DNA from: Hyphomicrobium sp. 12-62-95
Lineage (GTDB): Bacteria; Pseudomonadota; Alphaproteobacteria; Rhizobiales; Hyphomicrobiaceae
Assembly: GCA_002279935.1 (NCBI GenBank)
Contig: NCCZ01000002.1
Span: 186,001-250,000 of the forward strand
DNA: 64,000 nucleotides
Direction of reading: 5' to 3'
A program made the translations under genes and the position numbers. Below are positions 54,622 to 63,732 of the stretch, in pieces; position 1 is the first letter of the stretch, and the number at the start of each line of letters is the position of its first letter. The notes below the pieces were generated by a model that worked only from the letters and a program-made list of their open reading frames with translations, did not search any database and had not been told where the DNA came from.

Positions 54622-55929
54622 TCACCGGGGCGCCGGGGTGCGCTTGGAGAAATAGGCATTGATGGCGTTAGCAATCGATTTTGCGACCTTATCCTGCCAG
54701 TCCGCCGACTGCATTTGGCGCGATTCTTCAGGATTGCTCACATAGCCCAATTCGACCAGGACGGAGGGCGCGTGGGTCTGCCGCAGCACCTTGAAGGCGG
54801 CGGCCCGTTCGGGATCGCGGGACAGGGAGATCTTGGACTTCAGGGAGCGAACGAGTGTGCGGGAGAATTCGGCGGAGAAATTGGCGGTTTCGCGCTTCAT
54901 GAGGTCGATGAGGATATTCTTCACGTCGTCATTCTCTTCGCCCTTGGCCACATCAAGGCCGGCGATCAGATCGGATGCGTTTTCCTTCTCCGCGATGGCG
55001 CGGGCTTCGGCATCGGAGGCGCGTTCTGACAAGGTATAGACGGTGGCCCCCTTAATGGACTGGGCATAGGTCTGCTCGATGCTGTCGGCATGGATCGAGA
55101 TGAACAGGTCGGCGCCGGCTTTACGCGAGATTTTGAGCCGGTCATTGAGCGAAATGAAGACGTCGCGGGCGCGGGTCATGACGATCTCATAGTTGCCGGT
55201 CTCGGATAGTTGCGCCTCAACACGCTTGGCCACGGCCAGCACAAGGTTTTTCTCCAGCATGTTATTTGCTCCCACGGCGCCGGGATCGATGCCGCCGTGG
55301 CCGGGATCGATGACGATCACCGGCTTGGACTGCGGGGTTTTGGGCCCGGCGGCGGCGCGCGGTTCGCTGGCGGTCTCAACCGGAGCGGGCGGGGTGCGGC
55401 CGCTGCCCGTGCCCTCGCCAAAAGCTGCGGTGTTGGTTGGATTTAATTCTATCGTCAACACCACGCCCGGACCGGAGCGGGCCTTGGTCATGGCGGCTTT
55501 GGCGATGGCCACCGGGCCCGCCGTGTCGAGCACCATGCGGGCTTTGCCCTCGTCGAACTGGCCGTAGCGGAATGCTGAGACGAGGCCGCGGGGGTCGCGG
55601 CCGGCATCGGAGGGGAGTTTGAAGACGACGCCCGGAAGATCGACGATGACGCGATAGGGATTGGCAAGGGTGTAGATTTCGGTGGTGACACCCTTCGACA
55701 GGGTGAGTTGAATGAGCGTGCTTTGGCGATCGCCTAGAACGTCGACGGCGGTCGCCTGCGAAAGTAATGGGCTCGGGGGGGCTTGTACGGCAGCGGGATT
55801 GCTTTTTTCGACAACGGTTTGGGCGAGTTGTAGAGGTGGGTTCGGATCGATCGCAGTTGCCTGGGCTATGTGGGTCAGTGCGAGCGCGAGCGGCCACAGG
55901 AGGGCTAGCGCCAACAGAGTCGCGCGCAT
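54622..55929 (-). CDS. amiC: N-acetylmuramoyl-L-alanine amidase (AmiC type)
   Basis: A cell-wall hydrolase that cuts the bond between muramic acid and the peptide. The protein of about 435 residues has a signal peptide, an AMIN-type domain near residues 60-140 (TEIYTLANPYRVIVDLPGV) and an amidase_3 domain. Zinc ligands are in VIVIDPGHGGIDPGAVG, the glutamate in NMLEKNLVLAVA, and the histidine in LFISIHADS. The catalytic glutamate is in VLVELGYVSNPEE near the end. The start is taken as ATG 55929; an upstream TTG/ATG frame adds an unlikely stretch. It is divergent from rne. Confidence 0.92.
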   Translation of the reverse strand: MRATLLALALLWPLALALTHIAQATAIDPNPPLQLAQTVVEKSNPAAVQAPPSPLLSQATAVDVLGDRQSTLIQLTLSKGVTTEIYTLANPYRVIVDLPGVVFKLPSDAGRDPRGLVSAFRYGQFDEGKARMVLDTAGPVAIAKAAMTKARSGPGVVLTIELNPTNTAAFGEGTGSGRTPPAPVETASEPRAAAGPKTPQSKPVIVIDPGHGGIDPGAVGANNMLEKNLVLAVAKRVEAQLSETGNYEIVMTRARDVFISLNDRLKISRKAGADLFISIHADSIEQTYAQSIKGATVYTLSERASDAEARAIAEKENASDLIAGLDVAKGEENDDVKNILIDLMKRETANFSAEFSRTLVRSLKSKISLSRDPERAAAFKVLRQTHAPSVLVELGYVSNPEESRQMQSADWQDKVAKSIANAINAYFSKRTPAPR

Positions 55930-56800
55930 CGTGAGCGATTGAATTCCCCCCCTCCCCTGCATCCTTGGCGCGATGTCCCTACGTAAAATTCCAGAAAAAT
56001 GTCAGAATCTGCCGCAGCTTAACAAATAATTTGCCGTTGCGCTCCAGGCTGGTGCGTGGATTGGTGGGCAACTGGCGGCCTGTGGTGCGCTGAACACTCT
56101 TGTCACAGGGACCGCGAACCCGTTACACTTCCTATGCGTTCTGTTTCTCCGCGCCTCGTCGGCGCCGATGGGTAACGCGCGCCAAGCCTTAAGCCGTTGA
56201 CCGGACTGTCTTTTCCGGTGGCCAGGATTGGGCGGCGGCGTTTCCCGGACGGCGATACGATCAGACGGGTGTTCGCGCGGATCGGCGAAGAACTGGAAGA
56301 GTTCTCGAGCGGCGGCCCCCTCCGACTTCGGCTGGAGCGGTGCCGGACCCACGGACCTCCAAAGTTTCTTGAACCGAAACGGCCGCGCCGCAACGGAACG
56401 GACGCGCTTGTCCATCGCCTGCGGCTCGCTCGGGGTCCGATGAAAGGGGGCCCCAGAGCCGCGCCCATCGAAGGTGCCTGTCGCCAAAAGTGACGCGTGG
56501 CGCCTAACCCTTTGAACCGCCAACTGGTTTGCGCCTGCGCGCCAGCCGTGGCCAACTTGAAATTGAGAGAATGCGACTTTCGCGTGCAGTCAACCCGAAC
56601 GCCACGACGCTCTTGAGAGCCGATGGCGAGCGCCGCCCGGCTGGCCCAGCCGGAGAGCGCCTGCGCGCTGCCATGCCCCATCACCCGCTTTATCCATCAA
56701 CCCCACCCAAATCGCGCGCCCTTGGCATCCCGATGGCCGAACGAGGCTCAGAGCCTTCGACCGGCCCCATGCCCAGCCGGCGCGCGCAGGAACTTGCACC
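55930..56800. other. Gap of 871 bp, likely including a long rne leader
   Basis: The gap lies between amiC (minus) and rne (plus). The A/T-richer stretch at 55980-56040 is the best candidate promoter zone for one or both genes. The rest, 56050-56800, has ORFs on both strands with poor codon structure and no family motifs. RNase E mRNAs often carry a long structured 5' leader used for autoregulation, and this one may exceed 700 bases. I cannot identify a specific hairpin or family here. Confidence 0.45.
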
Positions 56801-59800
56801 ATGTCCAACAACAAGATGCTCATCGACGCGACGCATCCGGAGGAGACCCGGGTCGTCGTTCTGCGTGACGGCCGCGTAGAGGAATTCGATTACGAAAGTG
56901 CCGCCCGCAAACTGCTGCGCGGCAACATCTATCTCGCCAAGGTGACGCGCGTGGAGCCGTCGCTGCAGGCGGCTTTCGTCGACTACGGCGGGAACCGGCA
57001 CGGCTTCCTCGCCTTCAACGAAATTCATCCCGACTACTACCAGATCCCGATGGCCGACCGGCAGGCGCTTCTCGACGAAGAAGCGGCAGCGGAAGCCGCC
57101 GAAGAAGCGGCAGCCGACGCCCACGCCGAGCGGATGGCCCGGCGGCGGCAGAGGGGCGGTCAGGGCGGTGGACGCCGCGGGGGGCCAGTGCCCGGCGCGG
57201 GCGATCAGCCTTCTCTGGGCGGCGATCATGATGACGGGCACGAGCACGAGGCTCATGACCACGAGCATGATCATCACGAACACGATCATCACGACGACGG
57301 GCATCATGACGACGCGCGGGGCGAGCTTTCGCATCACGACGATCATGATGATGGTCACGATGATGAAGGTGGGCACGAGGACGATGGCCGCCGTACGGTG
57401 CGTGCACACGACGTGCACGGCGCCGAGGATGTGATGTCGGAAGACCTGCCGGAGCCGGAAGTGGTCGGCGGGTTCGATCCCGCGCACGATCGGGACATGT
57501 CGGATGCCGGCGATCTGGAAGGCGACGATCTGGACGACGAGGGGGCCGACGAAGATGGCTCTTCGGACGCACCCGCGCCGATCGGTCTGGTCGAGAACGA
57601 AACGGTCGAAGTTGTCGCCGCGCCGCCTGCAGAACCGGAAACGGTTGAGACCGGATCGGAAGACGCGCTGGAAGAATTGCCGTCGCGGCCGCGTCGCCGG
57701 CCCCGGTCGTACAAGATCCAGGAAGTGATCAAGAGGCGCCAGGTGATCCTGGTGCAGGTCGTCAAGGAAGAGCGCGGCAACAAGGGCGCGGCGCTTACCA
57801 CCTATCTGTCGCTGGCCGGCCGCTACACCGTTCTGATGCCGAATACGGCACGCGGCGGCGGGATCAGCCGTAAGATCACCAATCCGCAGGACCGCAAGCG
57901 CCTGAAGGCGATCGCGTCCGAACTCGACGTGCCGGAAGGCATGGGGCTGATCATCCGCACGGCGGGCGCGGCCCGTACGCAGCAGGAGATCAAGCGCGAC
58001 TACGAATATCTGCTGCGGCTGTGGGAGAGCGTGCGCGATCTCACGTTGCAGTCGACGGCGCCTAGCCTCGTTTACGAGGAAGGCAACCTGATCAAGCGCT
58101 CGATCCGCGACCTCTACAATAAGGACGTGGAAGAGGTGATTGTGGCCGGCGATGTGGCGCACGGCGAAGCGCGCGACTTCATGCGCATGCTGATGCCGAG
58201 CCACGCCAAGAACGTGCTGCTGCATTCCTCGCCCGAACCGCTGTTCAACAAGTACGGCATCGAGCGGCAGCTAAATGCGATGTTCAGCCCGTTCGTGACC
58301 CTGAAGTCGGGCGGCTACCTTGTCATCAACCAGACCGAAGCGCTGGTTGCCGTCGACGTGAACTCGGGCAAGTCGACGCGCGAGTTCTCGATCGAGGAGA
58401 CGGCGTACAACACCAACCTTGAAGCGGCCGACGAGATTGCGCGCCAGTTGAAGTTGCGCGATTTGGCCGGCCTCATCGTCATCGACTTCATCGACATGGA
58501 GGAGAAGCGCAACAACCGCTCCGTGGAGCGGCGTCTCAAGGACGCGCTGCGCTTCGACCGGGCCCGGATCCAGCTGGGGCGGATTTCGCATTTCGGCCTC
58601 ATGGAGATGTCGCGGCAGCGGTTGCGCACGGGCGTGCTCGAAGGTTCGACGTCGCAGTGCCCGCACTGCCAGGGCACCGGCATCATCCGGTCGACCGAGA
58701 GCGTGGCGCTGGCCGTGTTGCGCGGCATCGAAGATGGGCTGATGGGTGGCATTCCCTCGTCGCTCATCGCCACCACGACAGCGCAGGTTGCGCTCTATAT
58801 TCTCAACAACAAGCGCAAGTTCATCACCGAGCTTGAAGCGCACCACGGGATCTCGATCACGGTCCAAGCCAGCGACAAGCTGCAAGGGGCGAACTTCACG
58901 ATTGAAAAGACCCAGGCGCGGACCGATGTGGCGCCGCGCCGAGCCGAGCGGACCGCCGTCAACATGGACTGGGGTTTCGACGGCGAAGACGATGCTGGGC
59001 ATCCGGATGGGGAGGATGAGCGTCCGGCGGCGTCGGATGGCGTCCGGTTCATCGGCGAGAGCGAGGATGACGAGGCCGAGGCCGATCGCCCACGGGCCCG
59101 CGAGGGACGCGGTGGACGTGAGGGTCGCGGTGAAGGACGTGAAGGCCGTAGCGAGGGCCGGGGTGAAAGCCGTGGCGAGGGCCGGGGTGAAGGCCGGGAG
59201 GCTCGGGACGGTGAAGATGGCAACCGTGGCCGCCGCCGCCGTCGGCGCCGTGGCCGCCGTGGTGGCGATCGCAATGAGCGTGGCGAAGGGCGCGGGAGTG
59301 ATCGTCCCGAAATCCGTACAGCGGTGAACGGGTCCGAATTCAGCGGACCGGAGCGCGACGACGCCGAGGATGGCGAGGACTTCGGTCCGGAGGTCATCGG
59401 CGGTGACGCGGACCTCATCGAAACGGTTGGCGACGAAGGGATCGACAACGGCCGTGGTCCATCGCAAGCAGGCGAGGGTGGACGCGATGGCGACCGGGGC
59501 GGACGCCGCCGGCGCCGGGGGCGTCGTGGCGGCCGGCGTGGACGTGGCCGCGAGCGGGATCAGGCTGGTGGCGGACAGGCTGGCAGCGAACTTGGTGGGT
59601 CCGACGAGGCCACGGGCTATGCGGCGCGCCCGCACGTGACGGAAGACTTTGTCGACGATTTCGCGGGACCGGCCGGTGTGGATACCGATCCGGAACCGCA
59701 AGCGGCCGAACCGGCCAGCGCGCGGCTCCCCGTGTTTGAGGAACCGCGCCGTCCTGAGCGGGAGCGAGCAGTTGCCGCAGAACGGCGTGAGCCCGTTGAG

Positions 59801-59983
59801 CGTCAGGCCGAACCCGCTGCCGAAGCCGAACCGGCGCCGCGCCGGCGCGTGTCGGAACCGGTGGCGAGCGAACCCAAACTCGAACGCGTGGTGGTGTCCC
59901 CCGATCAGGTGGAAGCGGCCGCTGACACGGCAGCCGAACAGCCCGCGCGCAAGGGATGGTGGCAGCGCCGTTTGGGCGGCTAG
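56801..59983 (+). CDS. rne: Ribonuclease E with His/Asp-rich S1 insertion
   Basis: The endonuclease of the RNA degradosome, 1060 residues. The S1 domain (LLRGNIYLAKVTRVEPSLQA from about residue 38) is split by an insertion of about 210 residues (near 85-300). It begins acidic and includes a His/Asp/Glu-rich run near 141-200 (HEHDHHEHDHHDDGHHDD). Catalytic aspartates lie in LVAVDVNSGKS (about 516) and LIVIDFIDME (about 563), and the zinc link CPHC is near 620. The C-terminal third is disordered: an RG-rich stretch (about 766-823), a basic RRRRRR cluster and acidic segments, which bind RNA and partners. The end is WWQRRLGG. A terminator follows. Confidence 0.96.
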   Translation: MSNNKMLIDATHPEETRVVVLRDGRVEEFDYESAARKLLRGNIYLAKVTRVEPSLQAAFVDYGGNRHGFLAFNEIHPDYYQIPMADRQALLDEEAAAEAAEEAAADAHAERMARRRQRGGQGGGRRGGPVPGAGDQPSLGGDHDDGHEHEAHDHEHDHHEHDHHDDGHHDDARGELSHHDDHDDGHDDEGGHEDDGRRTVRAHDVHGAEDVMSEDLPEPEVVGGFDPAHDRDMSDAGDLEGDDLDDEGADEDGSSDAPAPIGLVENETVEVVAAPPAEPETVETGSEDALEELPSRPRRRPRSYKIQEVIKRRQVILVQVVKEERGNKGAALTTYLSLAGRYTVLMPNTARGGGISRKITNPQDRKRLKAIASELDVPEGMGLIIRTAGAARTQQEIKRDYEYLLRLWESVRDLTLQSTAPSLVYEEGNLIKRSIRDLYNKDVEEVIVAGDVAHGEARDFMRMLMPSHAKNVLLHSSPEPLFNKYGIERQLNAMFSPFVTLKSGGYLVINQTEALVAVDVNSGKSTREFSIEETAYNTNLEAADEIARQLKLRDLAGLIVIDFIDMEEKRNNRSVERRLKDALRFDRARIQLGRISHFGLMEMSRQRLRTGVLEGSTSQCPHCQGTGIIRSTESVALAVLRGIEDGLMGGIPSSLIATTTAQVALYILNNKRKFITELEAHHGISITVQASDKLQGANFTIEKTQARTDVAPRRAERTAVNMDWGFDGEDDAGHPDGEDERPAASDGVRFIGESEDDEAEADRPRAREGRGGREGRGEGREGRSEGRGESRGEGRGEGREARDGEDGNRGRRRRRRRGRRGGDRNERGEGRGSDRPEIRTAVNGSEFSGPERDDAEDGEDFGPEVIGGDADLIETVGDEGIDNGRGPSQAGEGGRDGDRGGRRRRRGRRGGRRGRGRERDQAGGGQAGSELGGSDEATGYAARPHVTEDFVDDFAGPAGVDTDPEPQAAEPASARLPVFEEPRRPERERAVAAERREPVERQAEPAAEAEPAPRRRVSEPVASEPKLERVVVSPDQVEAAADTAAEQPARKGWWQRRLGG

Positions 59984-60022
59984 GTTAACCTGTCACACCC
60001 GCCAAGATTGAATTTTGCGAGA

Positions 60023-60049
60023 AAGCCGGGCCTTCAGCCCGGCTTTTTT
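60023..60049 (+). terminator. Rho-independent terminator of rne
   Basis: AAGCCGGGC (60023-60031) pairs with GCCCGGCTT (60037-60045) and is followed by a run of T residues to 60049. It lies 40 bases after the rne stop. Confidence 0.88.
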
Positions 60050-60399
60050 CGTTGCGAATCAACGTGCCTCAACGCTCCGCGCCGTAATTTTTGGCAGTCG
60101 GCGCACGTGGTCGCACCACGGTCCCTGCGGGTTCTAGCCGTCAAATTTTCACCATAAGGTCCCGGCTGTTGGAGCGTGCCTGACAGTGTTCGCACTCGGT
60201 GTGCAGCGCAACAGGCCAATGCCACACGAGGGAGAGCACAGTCGAGCTTGAGATGAATGACAGGTCAGGCGGTTCATCTTGGCCGCTGGATACTGGAACT
60301 TCTCAGACTCAACTTCACAGAACAGCAAAAGCTGACAGCGTGATCTCTCGAATGCCGGAGGACCGGCGCTAGTCTGACGATAAAAAAATTGGAGTACAC
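60050..60399. other. Gap of 350 bp before the M15-like peptidase gene
   Basis: This probably holds the promoter of the next gene. There are several short inverted repeats (CCGGAGGACCGG near 60355) but no T-run terminator, tRNA or riboswitch consensus. The last 40 bases are A-rich (CGATAAAAAAATTGGAGTACAC) and contain the GGAG ribosome site. Confidence 0.4.
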
Positions 60400-60978
60400 A
60401 TGAGCACTCGTTTTCTTTCGATTGTCGCCGCGCTTGGAAGCCTCGTCGCTTTGTCGGCGACATCCGCAGTCGCAGCACCCCATCCGGACAACAACTCGGC
60501 CTCGGCCAGCCGGCCGTCGGTTGCCAAGAACTACACGGTGAAGTCGAACAAGCGCTATGCGTACAAAGCCAAGCGCACGCGTTCGGCGAAGTACGGCAAG
60601 TCGCGCCGCTATGCCGGCAAGAAGGGCCTCAAGTCGCGCTCCTTCACCAACTACGCTTCAGGCGGCACGTCGCGCTCGTGCTTGCAGCCGCAGGCCCGCG
60701 CCCTGCTCAACCGAATCGAAAGCCAGTTCGGCGCCGTGTCGATCGTCTCGACCTGCCGTCCGGGCGCGGTCATTGCGACCAGCGGCAAGCCGTCGAAGCA
60801 CCGCTATGGTCTGGCCATCGACTTTGACGCAGGTGGCCGCAAGGGTGCCATCGTCAACTGGCTGATCAAGAACCACCACTCGGGTGGCACCATGACCTAT
60901 CGCGGCATGGGCCACATCCATGTCGACATCGGACACCGCTTCGTCTCGCTCGGCGCGAACAGCGGTCGCCGCGGTTAA
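60400..60978 (+). CDS. Exported M15A/DUF882-type peptidase-like protein
   Basis: A 192-residue protein with a signal peptide (LSIVAALGSLVALSATSAVA, cleaved near APHP) and a very basic linker (NKRYAYKAKRTRSAKYGKSR, residues 50-69). The C-terminal domain contains the zinc-peptidase motif SKHRYGLAIDFDAG (HxxxxxxD) and GHIHVDIG (second histidine), as in D-Ala-D-Ala carboxypeptidase-like M15A proteins. It may trim peptidoglycan peptides in the periplasm, and the basic linker could bind the wall. The domain is smaller than classical M15 enzymes, so it could be a variant with altered activity. Confidence 0.82.
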   Translation: MSTRFLSIVAALGSLVALSATSAVAAPHPDNNSASASRPSVAKNYTVKSNKRYAYKAKRTRSAKYGKSRRYAGKKGLKSRSFTNYASGGTSRSCLQPQARALLNRIESQFGAVSIVSTCRPGAVIATSGKPSKHRYGLAIDFDAGGRKGAIVNWLIKNHHSGGTMTYRGMGHIHVDIGHRFVSLGANSGRRG

Positions 60979-61090
60979 GGACTGGACCAACTGGGTCCAC
61001 AAACGGGGGAGATGGCACACAGCCATCTCCCCCTTTCTCTTTTGCAGGCCGCCGATCGCCCCTCGCGCTCGGGCCAGCGCTTGACTATCT

Positions 61091-62608
61091 ATGAGCGACG
61101 GCGCCGAAATGGCGACCGTTCGGCTGGTGGGTTGGGCCTGCCGACATTTGGGCTCATTTGTGGGCGATCGGTTGGGCATGAGCGAAGGATTTCCGACACT
61201 TGACCGTGTGCTGAGGGGCTTTGGCGTCCGGGCGCGGCCGGCCAGGATATGGCGGGCGATTGCGGTTGCGGCGATTGCCGGGCTGACGCCGGTTGCGGCG
61301 GCGGCGCAAGGACTTCCGCTTATTCGCGATACGGAAATCGAGAACCTTCTCAACGATTATGCGCGGCCGATTTTCAAGGCCGCGAACCTGGGCAGTGGCC
61401 GGGTGGCCGTCCGCATCGTCAATAACGAGAACTTCAACGCCTTCGTCGTGGATGGGCGCAACGTGTTCATCCACACCGGCGCGCTGATGCAGGCGCAGAC
61501 GCCCAACGAGGTGATTGGCGTGCTGGCGCATGAGGCCGGGCACATCGCCGGCGGTCATATGGCGGCACTGCGGGCTCGGATCGCAAAAGACCAGACGCGG
61601 GCGCTCATCGCGCAAATTCTTGGTATTGGCCTGATGGTGGCCGGCGGCGTCTCGGGCGGCGACAGCGGCCGGGATCTCGGCGGGGCAGGCCAGAGCGTTC
61701 TTTACGGCGGCAACGAACTCATCATGCGCGGGCTGACGGCGGAGCGGCGCTCGCAGGAGTCGGCGGCGGATCAGGCCGGGCTCAGCTATTTGAACTCGAC
61801 CGGACAGTCTGGCCGGGGCATGCTGGCCACCTTCGAGCGGTTCGCGGGCCAGGAACTGTTCTCCGATCAGAACCGCGATCCGTTCGCCCGAACCCACCCC
61901 GTCGCCACCGACCGTCTGGCCCGCTTGCGACAGCTGGTCGAAAGCAGCCCTTACTTCGGGACGGCCGATACGGCGGAATTGCAATTCCGGCACGACATGA
62001 TGCGGGCCAAGCTGTCGGGCTATATCGAGAACCCGCAGACCGTGTTCAATCGGTACTCGGCGGCCGATCAGAGCCTGCCCGCGCGGTATGCACGCACTGT
62101 GGCGCGGTTCCGGATGGGCGGCGGCGGTGGACTGGAATCAGCGCTCGCGGAGGCGGACCAGCTGATCACGTCCGAACCGCAGAACCCGTACTTCTATGAA
62201 CTCAAGGCCGATTTCCTACAAAAGAGCGGGCGGTTTTCCGAATCCATTCCGCCGCTGCGCAAAGCTTTGCAGCTGGCCGGGGGCGAAGCGCCCCTGATCG
62301 CGGTCCAGTTGGCGCAAAGCATGGTGCAGTCCAAGCAGCCGAAATTGCTTGATGAGGCGATCACTCTGCTGCGCAAGGCGATTACGCGGGAAGGCGAAAA
62401 CGCCATGGCGTTCAACATGCTGGGGCAGGCCTATTATGATAAAGGCCTGATCCCGCAAGCGGAGTTGGCACGCGCCCAGGGGCTCTTCTACTTCGGGGCG
62501 ATCAAGCAGGCACAGGAATTCGCCAAGCGCGCGCAGAGCGCCCTCAAGCCCGGCAGTCCGGAATGGGTGAAGGCGGACGATATCCTCAACTACAAGCCGC
62601 AGACCTGA
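61091..62608 (+). CDS. M48-family metalloprotease with TPR repeats (BepA-like)
   Basis: A protein of up to 505 residues. After a signal-like segment (IWRAIAVAAIAGLTPVAAAA) comes an M48 domain with HEAGHIAGGH and ESAADQAGLSYL as zinc ligands. About 200 residues of helical repeats follow (PYFYELKADFLQKSGRFSES, ENAMAFNMLGQAYYDKGL) that look like TPRs. This plan matches BepA/YfgC, a periplasmic protease-chaperone for outer-membrane proteins. The start is uncertain: an internal ATG at 61178 (MSEGFPTL) lies closer to the signal segment. The DsbA-like gene follows 72 bases later. Confidence 0.9.
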   Translation: MSDGAEMATVRLVGWACRHLGSFVGDRLGMSEGFPTLDRVLRGFGVRARPARIWRAIAVAAIAGLTPVAAAAQGLPLIRDTEIENLLNDYARPIFKAANLGSGRVAVRIVNNENFNAFVVDGRNVFIHTGALMQAQTPNEVIGVLAHEAGHIAGGHMAALRARIAKDQTRALIAQILGIGLMVAGGVSGGDSGRDLGGAGQSVLYGGNELIMRGLTAERRSQESAADQAGLSYLNSTGQSGRGMLATFERFAGQELFSDQNRDPFARTHPVATDRLARLRQLVESSPYFGTADTAELQFRHDMMRAKLSGYIENPQTVFNRYSAADQSLPARYARTVARFRMGGGGGLESALAEADQLITSEPQNPYFYELKADFLQKSGRFSESIPPLRKALQLAGGEAPLIAVQLAQSMVQSKQPKLLDEAITLLRKAITREGENAMAFNMLGQAYYDKGLIPQAELARAQGLFYFGAIKQAQEFAKRAQSALKPGSPEWVKADDILNYKPQT

Positions 62609-62680
62609 TATGAGGCTGCCGCCCCGTCACGTCGCCGCGGCCTTGGCCAAACTTCAATCTTCAACCATGAGTCCACCTCA

Positions 62681-63508
62681 ATGACCGAACCGACCTCCGA
62701 TACGACCAAGACACGTCCGTCGCGATGGACGATCGCCGCGCTTATCGGGGCCTTGGCGCTGTCCGGCGCGTTTCTCCTCACGGGCCCGTTCCGGACGCAC
62801 AGCATCGCGGCTGATACGTCGATGTTCAACGACGCGCAGAAACGCGGCATCGAGCAGATCATGAAGGATTATCTTCTGCAGAACCCGCAGGTTCTCGTCG
62901 AAGTGCAGACCGCGCTCGAGCAGAAGATAGCCAAGGAAGAGGCCGAGCGGACGAAGACGCTTGTCGCAGATAATGCCAAGGAGATTTACCGGCATCCGGA
63001 TGCGCCGGTGGCGGGCAATCCGAACGGTGACATCACCGTCGTCGAATTCTTCGATTACAACTGTGGTTACTGCAAACGCGGCTTTCACAACATTCGCGAA
63101 CTCATCGAGAAGGACAAGAACGTCCGGGTGGTGTTCAAGGAACTGCCGATCCTGAGCAAGGATTCCGAAGACGCGGCGAAGATCGCTTTGGCGGCGCGGG
63201 CTCAGGGCAAGTACTGGGAACTCCATCAGGCGATGATCGAGAGCAAAGGCCGCGTGACGGAGGCAGCCGCGCTGGAAATGGCGGGCAAGCTCGGTCTCGA
63301 TGTTGAGAAGCTCAAAGCCGACAAAGACGGCGAAGCGGTGAAGGGCGAGTTGGCGCGGGTTGAAGCGCTGGCGCGGAAGATGGGCATTTCGGGTACGCCG
63401 CATTTTTTGGTCGGCAGCGATGCCATCGGCGGGGCGCCGGAGGACCTTCTCGATCAGCTGACCCAGAAAATTGCGACGCTGCGGCAGACGGGTTGCGCCT
63501 ACTGCTAA
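62681..63508 (+). CDS. DsbA-family thiol:disulfide oxidoreductase (Com1/ScsC-like)
   Basis: A 275-residue protein with an N-terminal signal anchor (SRWTIAALIGALALSGAFLL). A helical region (residues 50-100, QKRGIEQIMKDYLLQNPQVL) resembles the oligomerising N-terminus of ScsC or Com1. The thioredoxin-like domain has the active site FFDYNCGYCKRGF (CGYC), and the cis-proline loop is GISGTPHFLVG. It should act in the periplasm on disulfide bonds. A C-terminal CAYC is also present (TGCAYC), which is unusual. It may share its operon with the M48 gene. Confidence 0.9.
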   Translation: MTEPTSDTTKTRPSRWTIAALIGALALSGAFLLTGPFRTHSIAADTSMFNDAQKRGIEQIMKDYLLQNPQVLVEVQTALEQKIAKEEAERTKTLVADNAKEIYRHPDAPVAGNPNGDITVVEFFDYNCGYCKRGFHNIRELIEKDKNVRVVFKELPILSKDSEDAAKIALAARAQGKYWELHQAMIESKGRVTEAAALEMAGKLGLDVEKLKADKDGEAVKGELARVEALARKMGISGTPHFLVGSDAIGGAPEDLLDQLTQKIATLRQTGCAYC

Positions 63509-63571
63509 GCGGGCCCGGAATGCGGTGATTTTGCCTATTGGCGCAAAGTTCTGGCGGATCAGACTATTTTC

Positions 63572-63601
63572 CCACCGCTGCGTTGGCGAACGCGGCGGTG
63601 G
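63572..63601. terminator. Hairpin after the DsbA-like gene
   Basis: A 13-base stem (CCACCGCTGCGTT at 63572-63584 with its complement at 63589-63601, one G-U pair) has a GGCG loop. Only a weak T content follows (AACTCTTTCGTCT), so it may stop transcription poorly or only mark the 3' end of the DsbA-like mRNA. Confidence 0.5.
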
Positions 63602-63732
63602 AACTCTTTCGTCTCCTTGGGAAAGCTGCTAGACCCCCGGGTTGTACGGGAGAGGCGTGCGGAGCTACGGCAGTCGGCCGGGGTTCGCGGTATGACTGGT
63701 CCCGTGCCCCCGCCAGCCGCTTATCCGGTCCC

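Noticed and set aside
58271-59701. 476-codon minus-strand ORF
   Set aside because: It is antisense to the catalytic and disordered parts of RNase E; its threonine/alanine runs are the mirror of the RG- and E-rich segments.
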